A stretch of DNA of 64,000 nucleotides from Populus alba (Eukaryota; Streptophyta; Magnoliopsida; Malpighiales; Salicaceae): NCBI RefSeq assembly GCF_005239225.2, contig NC_133289.1, positions 13,314,889 to 13,378,888 on the forward strand. The letters are read 5' to 3'. Both the position numbers and the translations under genes were made by a program. A model generated the notes under the pieces. It saw nothing but the letters and a program-made list of their open reading frames with translations, did no database searches and had not been told where the DNA came from. Positions within the stretch are counted from its first letter, which is position 1. Each line of letters opens with the position of its first letter. This document shows positions 37,980 to 47,883 of the stretch, piece after piece.

Positions 37980-38290
37980 TGGAGGAAGTTTACCTTGTTT
38001 TTTTTACTGGAAAGTGGTGGCAGTGTGGTGGTCACGGTTGGGGAGTGGTGGTAGCAACTGGGATGTGTTTTTCAATGAGAAAAATGTGCTTCAAGGTTTC
38101 GAGATGAAAATGATACGATAATTGGGTTTTTTTATGGAGAAAACCAATTATTATTTTTTTATGTTTTTTTAAGAGCGGTTGGAGAGCGGTGATAACAATT
38201 GGGATGTGTTTTTCAATGAGAAAAATATGCTTCAAGGTTTGGAGATGAAAATGATGCGATTGCTGGTTTTTTTATAGAGAAAACTAATTA
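37980..38290. repeat. two-copy tandem repeat (~150 bp, GGTGG-rich)
   Basis: The duplicated core runs CAAnTGGGATGTGTTTTTCA, ATGAGAAAAATnTGCTTCAA, GGTTTnGAGATGAAAATGAT, then TTTTTTTAT and GAGAAAAC. The copies lie near 38060-38150 and 38190-38290. Confidence 0.75.
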
Positions 38291-38842
38291 TTTTTTTATG
38301 TCAAGGAAGGCTAGTAGTTAGTTTTTTAGACGGAGAAGTGGGGGAGCGTTTATTTCTATTAGAAGAGAAGAATGGTGGTGGAGTTTATTTTCATAACATG
38401 TTATTTCCATTGAAACATGGTAAGTTGTCTCATTTCTAAATAGCAATAGGATAAATTGTCATACTTTAGTAATGTAACATCCATAAGATGTCGCATTTCA
38501 AAACCATGACAGGCTAAAATTATGTTATTTCACCAATTGTTTTTCAAATTGTGTTATTCTACTAAAGTTTTTAATTTATTGTGCTAACTTTTTTAAAGAA
38601 AATCTTTAATTAATCATTTGTTTTCATTCTTCATTTCAAACTTAACAGCGTTCACACTTCACGGTAACTAAACATAGTAATTCCATCTTCCTACGTAATA
38701 GATAGCTATTCAAATAGAAAGGGTGTGTCTGGTAAAATTTATAACAATAAGGGGTTAAATCCATTATTACAACACTTTTATAAAATTGAAAAACATCGAT
38801 GGAATATTTTGTTTGCATTTTAAAAAAAAATTCCATTACTGT
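38291..38842. other. left flank of the LTR element, possible DNA-transposon subterminal sequence
   Basis: AT-rich. The last 60 bases carry ATCGATGGAATATTTTG and AAATTCCATTACTG, similar in style to the right-flank text at 50223-50340 and 52740-52950. This is consistent with the LTR element having landed in a CACTA-like element. The left terminus was not identified. Confidence 0.4.
38838..38842. repeat. target-site duplication ACTGT (left)
   Basis: ACTGT directly precedes the 5' LTR and is repeated at 50218-50222 directly after the 3' LTR. Confidence 0.92.
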
Positions 38843-41171
38843 TGTTGCTACCCAATTTTTGACCCATGTTTTTTATATATTTTCAAAAAATCCAAAAATA
38901 GAGAAAAACAAAGAAAATCCAAAAAATATGTTTTTTAATATATTTTCGTCATTTTAGCATTTTCAACGTCGTCTAAAAAGAATTTAATTTTTCAAAGGAT
39001 TTTCAAACGCGTTCGACTTTTCACGCGTCGTTTTTAAAATCATTGATTTTCCTCATCGAGTCGACGTTGATATTGCTCGTTTTCAAAAAATACAAAAAAA
39101 CAAGAAAAATCAAATTTTACAAAAAAAAAGAAAAAAAGAAAATTAAGGGACCAATTTTGAGGCCGAAACAATATTTTGGCCTAAGGGAATTTTGAATTTT
39201 GGAAGGAGGGGCAACCTAAGAATTTTTTTTTCTCTTCACCCGAAATTAGCCGTTGCCCCTGACCCAATACTATTATTTAATCCCTCTCTTTCGGCTAAAA
39301 ATTAATTACTTAGCCCCCACCCATGGTCTTCTTTTCCTGGTTTCCCGCCGACAATGGAGGCCCCTCCTCACACTGAAAATTTCTATTTCATCTCATCCCA
39401 GCTTTGCAAAAAGAGGGGGATTGGAGCCATTTTAGAGGGTCCCGGCAGTAGTGGGCAGCAGCCACGGTCCCCAATCCCTTTGGGATTTTCTTCTTCTCCC
39501 CTGCACCCGAAGGGGAGAGGGGGATTTTCCATTTTCTTCTTCTTTCAGCCGGAGACCCATACACTGTCCCCTCTCCTTCATCTGTCGCTCTCCCTCTGAA
39601 AACCGAAAGTCTCAGCCACAAATTTTTTTTGATCTCCCTCAGACCAGCCACTCTTGAAGGGGGCGACCCCAACCTTTACAAAGGAGGAAAGCCACAGCCT
39701 TTTCCCCCATTTTTCCCGTCATCTCCCCTTGGCCATTTTCATTTTCTTTGCAGCCGACCCCCCCTCTCTGGTTTTAATTTTTTCCAGCCACCGGCCAATA
39801 TTTTTCTTCCCCATTCTCCCTCAGCTGCACAGCCGAAGCCACCAAACTCCTCCCCCCTGGTTTTTGATTTGCTCTCTCAGCCCCCCAATCAATCTCATTT
39901 TCCCCTTACAAATCAACCTCACGGCCTCCTTTCTCCTCCAACAAAAAGGAACCGAACAGCCCCCGCTCACAACCCCCCTCTCTCCCTCTCGGCCATTTTT
40001 TCCCTCACCCTCTTTAGCCATAAAAAACCCAAGACAGCCCCTTCGTCTCCATCCCGCCGGACCCATCAGCACTGAAGCACCTCTCTCGGCAGCATCTTCT
40101 TCTTTGATCAACTCAGCAGCGACCCACAGCCCCAGCAGCGGCGCCCCCTCCAACACCGAACAGCCCCAGCAGCGACGCTCCCTTCTCGGTCGTTCCTCTT
40201 CACTGCTAGCCACCTGAAACGGAGGAGAAGAAGAAGGTGAACCGATCTGCAGCGAAGCAGATCCAAAAGAACCCGAGACCAGATCCGAAAACAAGGAAGA
40301 AAAAAAAACTAAAATCGACTGTGTTGTGCATTTTCTGTTATTGCAGGTCACCGCCGGCGAGAGAAAGGAAGAGGAGAGGTAGCCATTACAGCCCCTCACG
40401 CTGCCCAGATTTCATGGCGGCGCGTGAACCCACGCGCCGCCAGTGACTGTGGCGCGTGGGAAGACGCGCCACCAGCGTTCAGTTGCCCTGAAAATGCTCC
40501 CAGCACTGTTTCAGTGGTGCAAAAGGTGTTCCTGTGAATTCCATATTGTTTTAGGGCTGTTATTGTAATTTTAATGTAATTTTTGTTTGATGTAATTTCT
40601 TATTTAGTTTTGAATTTGTATTTGTATTTGTATTATGGAAAGAAAAGACAAGAAAAGAAAAAGAAAAGAAAAGAAACAAAAAAATAAAATAGTGAAATAT
40701 GAATGTGTGTGGTTGTATTTTTTATTATATGTTATTGAATTATAAAAATTAAAAAAGGACAAAAAGAATTATTTGTTAATTTAAATATGGTTAAATATCT
40801 CAAGGACAAATAAAATCAAGTTGTATTTTCCATGAAAATATGAGGACAAGTTTCTACATATATTCGGGGATTTAATAACTGATTTATTCAAGCCTAAGAA
40901 TTTAATTAATATTTTAAATTTTCAAATCACATCAGAACACGAAGCAGCTTATCTCAGGTAGGGTGTGTTAGGGGTGCTAATACCTTCCCTAACCACAACC
41001 AGTCCCTTACCCATGATCTCTGACAAGACCAGTACATCAGGTTTCCTAGTAGCCCTCAATAAATTACTAGGTGGCGACTCCCACGAACGAATTCAAAGCA
41101 AACGCTACAACGAGAAAAATCGCCAGCCGATGCCGCGCGCCTGATATTTTTTTTTTTTTTGGGGTGCGACA
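38843..41171 (+). repeat. 5' LTR
   Basis: Begins TGTTGCTACCCAATTTTTG and ends GGGGTGCGACA. It aligns end to end with 47884-50217, with only a handful of one-base indels seen by eye, nearly all in homopolymers. It contains a C/T-rich block (about 39330-40230), a GA/AAG block, two GC hairpins (40415-40472) and a GGTGGCGACTCC segment near its end. Pro/Ser-rich ORFs inside it (for example 39654-40217) are conserved only because the two LTRs are the same sequence. Confidence 0.93.
40415..40472 (+). promoter_or_regulatory. twin GC hairpins in 5' LTR
   Basis: Hairpin 1 is TGGCGGCGCGTG, loop AACC, CACGCGCCGCCA (40415-40442, 12-bp perfect stem). Hairpin 2 is GTGGCGCGT, loop GGGAAG, ACGCGCCAC (40449-40472, the innermost pairs GT...AC included). 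The same pair is at 49461-49518. A role in RNA dimerisation, packaging or transcription is possible but unproven. Confidence 0.7.
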
Positions 41172-41174
41172 GAA

Positions 41175-41192
41175 TGGCGACTCCACTGGGGA
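41175..41192 (+). promoter_or_regulatory. primer-binding site, tRNA-Arg type
   Basis: TGGCGACTCCACTGGGGA starts three bases after the LTR. It is complementary to the 3' end of plant tRNA-Arg as I recall it (acceptor stem and T-arm ending in CCA). A shorter match, TGGCGACTCC, lies inside both LTRs near 41073 and 50119. Confidence 0.75.
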
Positions 41193-42269
41193 CAGGTATT
41201 GTTTTCAACTTTATCGGACTAAGCTTTGTGTTTTGATGTGTTCAATTTTAATTTTTCTTTTGTGCTTTGTTTTATTTATTTGTGTTTTATTCATGCATTG
41301 TATATAATTCTCTCATGCATCACAAGTTTTAATTTTTGTTAAGCACACACCTGCTTTAAGTTAGGTGGGGGACTAGCAGCTTACCTTATGACTTGAGTCA
41401 AGGTTGAAGTTTGTGTAAACCCCAACTCTTCGTTGAGTGCTTAGACTGGTAATAGTTGGACACGTGCCAACCAATTACCTGCTGGGCCCCTATATTGCCT
41501 TTACGAGGGCAATCACTGGGACAACAAGAGACCCCTTTTAGAGACCAAGTAGCAAACCTACCATGTCTCACGTAAAATGAATAGAACCTGCCTGTAGGAT
41601 GTATGCTCCGTAAATATTTGTTTTGCATCCGAGCAAACCCTTCTTGAAGCATTGGCCGTCACTTCGAAAATTTTCATTGGAGAGTTTGGGCAAAAATCAT
41701 GATTCTTGTTCCATCATACAAGAGTTACGATCATATTGTCACCCCTCGAAAGGCGAGTTCATCATATACGTTACATATTCATACATTTATCATGCATGTA
41801 CCGGGTTGAAAAGTAGGTTCCCCGCACAAGCTGTGCTGCACGTGATTAAAGAAAGATGATGGGAGCAAAGAAAGATGTCAGATAGAGGCTCATTACCAGA
41901 TTGAGGTTGGGAGCATCAAAGATGAAGTAGCTAGACTCAGATTTGCTTGAACAAGTGTTGAGTATTTAAATGGCAAGAGAATGTATGCACAGTCTTCTGT
42001 GGGAACACTGCTTGTCCACGTTCAATTGAAGCTGCCTCTCCTTTTCAGTCATGAACAACAGCAACAATGCCTTCAGTCATCAACTAATGACAACTCTGGT
42101 TCTTGCTTTGTTGGACTCTTAAGTGTTCATTGCCTCCACATCATCTAATGGAACCAAATGACTACTAGCCTCTTGTACATGGTGCATTAGTCTTCTTTGA
42201 AGCTACCCCAATTATGAGCTCAATTCCATTTCAGCAGCACAAGATGTTGGTCTGAAAAACCATGATTAG

Positions 42270-42750
42270 ACACTGAACTTCTACGTGGCAGAGCTCTCTC
42301 TACAAAAATCCATTTATGGCTCTGCAAATTGGGAATGCAAGAGGGGATTTATAAGTTGCATATGCTACAAATATTTCTCTCATCAGTTTCAGCACGAAGA
42401 CATCTTAGTAGGTTGAAGAGCCAGACCTGGTCTGGAAAATATGAGCAGACTTCAAACTTCAACGTAGCAGAGCTCTCTCGGCAGGAATCTGTTTGTGGAT
42501 CCGCAAGTGGGAAATCCAAGAAGGAATACAGTAGTTTCAGATCATCTATGATTTCTCTCCAACAATGTCAGTATTAAAACACAAAAGTAGAGAGAAGAGA
42601 CATGCCTAGACTAACAAACATGAAGAATACTGAAACTTCAACAGAGCAGGACTTCCTCTATTGGTGCGTGTTTGTTGCACCGTTCGAGAGGAATCAAAGA
42701 AGAAATAGAGGAGATTCATGTCCATCATTTTCTCCCATAAAAGAGATAAG
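42270..42750. repeat. three diverged ~160-bp tandem modules in the LTR element
   Basis: Units start near 42278, 42450 and 42630. All share an ACTTCAAC(G/A)nAGCAGAGCT-type start, a GAATCnnTTTnTGGnnCnGCAA middle and a nTTTCAGn...ATTTCTCTC end, with strong divergence between units. Confidence 0.6.
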
Positions 42751-45355
42751 ACATGATTCCACACGTCGGTAGTGGCGATACTACAAGTTTCTGGGCGCTG
42801 CCAAGATTACCAAGTTGTTGGAAAGTTTTCTAACAATCCGCAGCCAACCACAACAACATTGGAAGATTGAAATGATGTTGTGAGGATTTGCCGAAGAATT
42901 GAACAAGCTATGAAGAGAGGAAAGATTGAAGGATCTGCCATGGATTCCAGAACAATGATGAGAGGTGAATCAGGAGATGACTTTGACGGTGTGAAACCTT
43001 AATTATGTGGTCTAGCCAGGTCTCACGGTAGCATCAATTGCTCAAATGTCTTTGCCAAGATTGACATTCCTCTACCACTTAAGTTTGTCGACCAGCATCT
43101 GCCAGATTCCAGAATTTTGCTTGACTCCGACAAATCCCATGCAACCACCAATTTCTAGGTGGTATAATCCAGACAAGAGATGTGATGTCATGGTGGGGTC
43201 CTCAACCATTTCAAGTGAACAGTTTCAAGAATTGCAAGAATTGAGTCTGAAAGTTGGTGAGCAAGAGACAAGTGGAGTCAGTGAAGGAGGGTGTCATTGG
43301 CTATATTGTCCCCCGAACATCTTCAGAATGACATGTTGATCTAAAGTGCTTGGCAAAACGCAAATATTGCCAGAAAAGCTGATTCAAGAATGGTGATGAA
43401 CAATCAATCATATTGTTTTGGAATTCTGCATTTTGTTTTGGGATCACATCTCATCCTTCAACGAAACATGCCTTGCTTGTATCTTTTTGTTGTTTTGAAA
43501 TCAATAGATGTTTAACATTTTATTCTGACAAAATATTTTGATCAAACTCCAACATGCGATAAAGGTTAATCAATCTGGAAGATTAAAAGTGTTTTGATTA
43601 CAGAAATGACTCGATGCTTGAAAATGACATGAGGTGACTAAACAATTTTGAACTCATACCTTTTGAAACTGAACCACACATCATATAGCTAAGTTTTAGC
43701 AGTATGCATAATGACATATAGTGGATTCAATAGTTATGGACTCGTGAATCATGACTCTTACAAGTCCAAATCATTCATTGGATGAGGTCAAAATTTATCA
43801 GTTCTAACTGACCTTGCTTGAAATGAGAAAAGGCCATCTTTGATATCCCTTCACTTTCTAAAGGTTATATCCCTTGTAGTCCCATTTTGAGCTGAATAGA
43901 ATATTCTTTTCATGAAAACCCTGACTAGGATCACACCCCATACTGGGGGCAGATGAGAGATATGTTGGAGACATTGATATAATTAATGGATAAAGAGGAA
44001 GGCTTAAAACAAAAGTCCAATGATTGAAAGAGAGCTAGAAGAAGACACATAGACTGGGGGCATATAAGAAAGTTTTGAGGAAGGCTATGAAAAAAAAAGA
44101 GAACGAAAAAAAGGGAAGTTGAAATTGCCTTCACTTAAATACAAGTCAAAGATAAAGGAAGGAGAACGCCTATCAAGTCTATGAAGAGCAAAAGAAATTT
44201 CAATCAAGGAAAGGCACAACAAAAGTCAATACCAGAAAAAAGACTAAGTTATAAACGTGACTTTCGGTGTCCATTATAAAGCCTCTGATGTTATCAGATG
44301 ATTAAGGTTGGTTATTCATCAAGGAAAGGTGGATTTGCATTATGACTTATGTTAAGAGAAGTCTGATCTTTGAGGTTAACAAGGTTATATGTCGGTTCCT
44401 CTACAAAGACAACAAGAGAAAGAGAGTTGATGAATAATTGATGTTGATCCTAGGTCTTTGAAACCCTCAAACACCTTTTGAGTCTTTGAGATTCCTTTTC
44501 TTTCATAGCCATGAACCATAGCCTGCATTACGTGCTTTTAAAAGTCCTTTTTAATCAAGCAAGCAATTTGAACCGATAAATGGCGCTCTCAAAACTTGAA
44601 GAGCTTTTCCATAAGGGTCGTGACTTCATGAATTAAGCTATTGGTTATTATGCATGCTGATAAAATAAATGCTAAGAAAAGAAACAACTTTTCTTGATAA
44701 AGCCTGAGCATCTTGTTTTTTGAAATTCATAAAAATGTCACCTCATCACAGACCATCAAATGATATACCCAATATCAAGGATTCAAATTGATACAAAGAA
44801 CCATGGAAAAAGCCATTTTAATCCTACAACGGGTCGATTTCTGTTTTCAAAATACAAGACAATCAAAGGACTGTGTATTTCGAATAACGTGTGTTGGGTC
44901 TTTGATCAAAAAGCTTGATTTTCAAAAGATTTCCAAAAAAGGGACATCTCTGATTTCATTTCAAACAAACTAGACTTTGAATAGACATGATCTTTGAAAA
45001 TATGAGAGTTGATTCCAGAACAAGGAAGATTATCAAACACAGAAGAACATTGATTGAGTATGCAAAATCGTTGATAGAAATGACATTGAAGTCCTCGACA
45101 CTCCTTGAAAAGTTGAGCAGCTGGGGGCAATACAGTGGACCTTAAGAAGGAAAACAAACAGTATCCAGATCAACTGGGGGCAAAGAAAGAATCACATGAT
45201 GAGTCATCAAAGTCCATCAAAGTCATTCCTGGCATTCACAAAAGCCATTTGGTTGTAAACAGAAGAATGAGCATGTTCAGATCAACTAGGGGCAATGTTG
45301 TTCAAAGACAATCCATGATTTAGTGAACTTCAGCAACAATTGATGAGCAACACTG

Positions 45356-45625
45356 CACTTGAAGGATATTTTCATATCTTCATCTTGGGTAACCCTCTGA
45401 AACATGGCTATGACTCCTGACAGATGTTATCAGGTGAGTGCATTTGAATGAACATCGAACATATGCACACCACCAAGACTGACTGTGGAACAATGCTGCA
45501 CTTGAAGGACAATCTCATATTGTCATCCTTTGAAACATGGTTATCGACAGACGTTACCACGCAACTGCATTGAATGAATGTCAGAAAGGCACCCACCCCG
45601 AAGACTGACTGTGTGGGACAATTTG
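45356..45625. repeat. two ~130-bp tandem modules in the LTR element
   Basis: Both copies run GCACTTGAAGGA, CATATnnTCATC, TGAAACATGGnTAT, GACAGAnGTTA, GCATTGAATGAA-like text and AAGACTGACTGTG. Confidence 0.75.
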
Positions 45626-46564
45626 TTTTTAAGCCAGATGAGCACTTCACCGCATGAGTATGGGTGATAGAAGTAGCATCATTGATGAGGCCGAGGCATT
45701 TCTTTTCACAATCTGATTAGAAGAGTTGAAAGGAGTCCATGAGAAGAGCACTGAGCATACAACCATGAGCCTTTGTACTGCAAGCTATGAGATGCATGAT
45801 TGGATGACTGAATGAGTTCCAAGAAGGCTGATGATAACATGTACTTGAAGAGTACTGTTTCAAATAGAGGCAAGTTCATGACTGATTAACAAGTTTGATG
45901 GGTGTTGGCATGATGCACACAATCAATCAGAGGATAATTCTCAGAAGAAGCCAGGAGAGAAAATCCTTCATGATGAATCAAGCAGTACCACACTTGGGGG
46001 CAGGGTCAAGCTTGATGAACGATGCAAGCAATAATTGTCGAAGACAGCTCGGGTTGGGCACTAAATTTACAATTGAGTGGATGGCTAGCACATGAATGAG
46101 CCAATGCATCGGAAGAGTAAGGAAAGCTTTGGAATGCAAACAAAGGCACCCTATGACGATGGAGCATCAAAGAGGGGGGGACCTATATTTCAAAACAGGT
46201 AAGGATGCATGCATGTCATCTAACCTAAAAAAAAAAAAAAAAAAAAAAAAATTGCACATATTTTTGAATTGTTACAGGAAAATCCTTAAGGAGGTCCAGC
46301 AAGATATTGGAAAAAGAAAGAAGCATGGTGGTGATGATAATAAAGAATCGGTTTTGATCATGGAATAAAAGGACGATGGGATGAACCCTACCATTAGGAA
46401 AATCCCAAAGAAATGAAAAGATCGACCTTGCAATCGGGAAGCCTCGAGTTTTCAACCCTTGCAGTCAGGAAACACCGAGTTTTCAAATCCTATGATCGGG
46501 ACTTATCAGGAAGCACCAAGTTTTCCAGCCCTTCTTCTGTCATCCCCTCAGGACTTCGCCAGGT

Positions 46565-47050
46565 AAGTCCTATTTTTCACACTTGTCATATCACATTTTT
46601 TCCATCTGGGTAGGTCGCCCATCATAATAGGACCGTTCATCATATTTTTCCATCCGGGCAGGTCACCCATGACAATGAGACCGCAGTTTTCCACATTTTT
46701 CCATCCGGGCAGGTCACCCATGACAATGAGACCGCAGTTTTCCACATTTTTTCCATCTGGGTAGGTTACCCATTACAATGAGACCGCATTTCATATTCTT
46801 TCTATTTGGGTAGGTCGCCCATCACAACGAGACCACTTCATCATATTTTTTCCATCTGGGTAGGTCACCCATTACAATGAGACCACACTTCATATTTTTT
46901 CCATTTTTTTTTGGGTAGGTCGCCCATTACAATGAGACCACACTTCACATTCTTTCTATCTGGGTAGGTCACCCATTACAATGAGACCACACTTCATATT
47001 TTTTCCACGTGGGTAGGTCACCCATTACAATGAGACCGCACTTCACAGCA
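46565..47050. repeat. tandem repeat family 1 (~46-60 bp, GGTAGGTCACCCATTACAATGAGACC)
   Basis: About nine imperfect units read TTTTTCCATCTGGGTAGGTC, then ACCCATTACAATGAGACC and CACACTTCATATT. The core GGTC(G/A)CCC...AATGAGACC is shared with the next three arrays. Confidence 0.9.
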
Positions 47051-47430
47051 TTTTTCTAGGGTTCGTCACCCGTACAATAAGACCACCATTTTTCTAGGGT
47101 TCGTCACCCGTACAATGAGACCAGCATCTTTCTAGGGTTCGTCACCCGTACAATGAGACCAGCATCTTTCTAGGGTTCGTCACCCGTACAATGAGACCAC
47201 CATTTTTCTAGGGTTCGTCACCCGTACAATGAGACCAGCATCTTTCTAGGGTTCGTCACCCGTACAATGAGACCATCATTTTTCTAGGGTTCGTCACCCG
47301 TACAATGAGACCAGCACAGCACTAGGGTTCGTCACCCGTACAATGAGACCAACAGCACTAGGGTTCGTCACCCGTACAATGAGACCAACTTTTTTCCTAG
47401 GGTTAGTCACCCGTACAATGAGACCATTTT
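47050..47430. repeat. tandem repeat family 2 (~41 bp, CTAGGGTTCGTCACCCGTACAATGAGACC)
   Basis: About nine nearly identical units of TTTCTAGGGTTCGTCACCCG followed by TACAATGAGACCAnCAT. Sequence conservation is much higher than in family 1, indicating recent local amplification. Confidence 0.92.
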
Positions 47431-47439
47431 TTACACATT

Positions 47440-47680
47440 CTTTTGTTTTGGTTAAATGAGGTCGCCAGATGGGATCTCATGTAACTTTGGTTAAAGGGAA
47501 TCGCCAGATGGGATTTCAGGTTAACCGAGTTACACAGTTTAGTTCCAGTTGAATGAGGTCGCCAGATGGGATCTCATGTAGCTTTGGTTAAAGGGAATCG
47601 CCAGATGGGATTTCAGGTTAACCGAGTTACGCAATATTTTCGTTCCAGTTGAATGAGGTCGCCAGATGGGATCTCAGGTA
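47440..47680. repeat. tandem repeat family 3 (~120 bp, paired GTCGCCAGATGGGATCTCA / ATCGCCAGATGGGATTTCA)
   Basis: About 2.5 units. Each carries AATGAGGTCGCCAGATGGGA, then TCTCATGTA, followed by GGGAATCGCCAGATGGGATT, TCAGGTTAACC and GAGTTAC. Confidence 0.85.
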
Positions 47681-47687
47681 AACCCAA

Positions 47688-47800
47688 TGTGTGGGCAGGT
47701 CGCCCGTGAAAATAGACTATTGGGAGAGTGTGGGTCGGTCGCCCGTGAAAATAGACTAGGGTGAGTATGTGTGGGCAGGTCGCCCAAGATAATGAAATCA
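47688..47800. repeat. tandem repeat family 4 (~45 bp, GTGTGGGCAGGTCGCCCGTGAAAATAGACTA)
   Basis: Three units carry GTGTGGG(C/T)(A/C)GGTCGCCC then GTGAAAATAGACTA, the third decayed. The array ends about 85 bp before the 3' LTR. Confidence 0.85.
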
Positions 47801-47870
47801 TTTTCCTTTTGTTTTCTTTACAAAGCTTACTATGCAAAATTTTGAGGATTTTCGCTTCGTAAGCATTGTA

Positions 47871-47883
47871 AAGAGGGGGCATC
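47871..47883 (+). promoter_or_regulatory. polypurine tract
   Basis: AAGAGGGGGCATC immediately precedes the 3' LTR start (TGTTGC). This is the expected plus-strand primer position. Confidence 0.75.

Larger units (their letters stand above)
41193..46559 (+). other. non-coding interior of the LTR element
   Basis: No protein domain is found on either strand. The text is a mosaic of locally duplicated modules. Three diverged ~160-bp units lie around 42270-42750, sharing ACTTCAACGTAGCAGAGCTC-like starts and a TTTCAG...ATTTCTCTC-like end. Two ~130-bp units lie at about 45356-45490 and 45491-45625, sharing CACTTGAAGGAnA and GAAACATGGnTAT. The phrase CTGGGGGCA or TTGGGGGCA recurs at least six times (near 43945, 44055, 45121, 45175, 45285 and 45995), echoing the final purine tract GAGGGGGCATC. 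A poly-A run lies at 46229-46250. Confidence 0.75.

Noticed and set aside
39654..40399. 187- and 192-codon Pro/Ser-rich ORFs on both strands in the LTRs (also 48775-49445)
   Set aside because: They are overlapping frames in a C/T-rich block of an LTR, shift frame with homopolymer length between the two LTRs, and match no family. Duplication explains their apparent conservation.
46565..47430. Regular repeats resembling a CRISPR array
   Set aside because: Units are contiguous and degenerate with no unique spacers, and they sit inside a plant LTR element.
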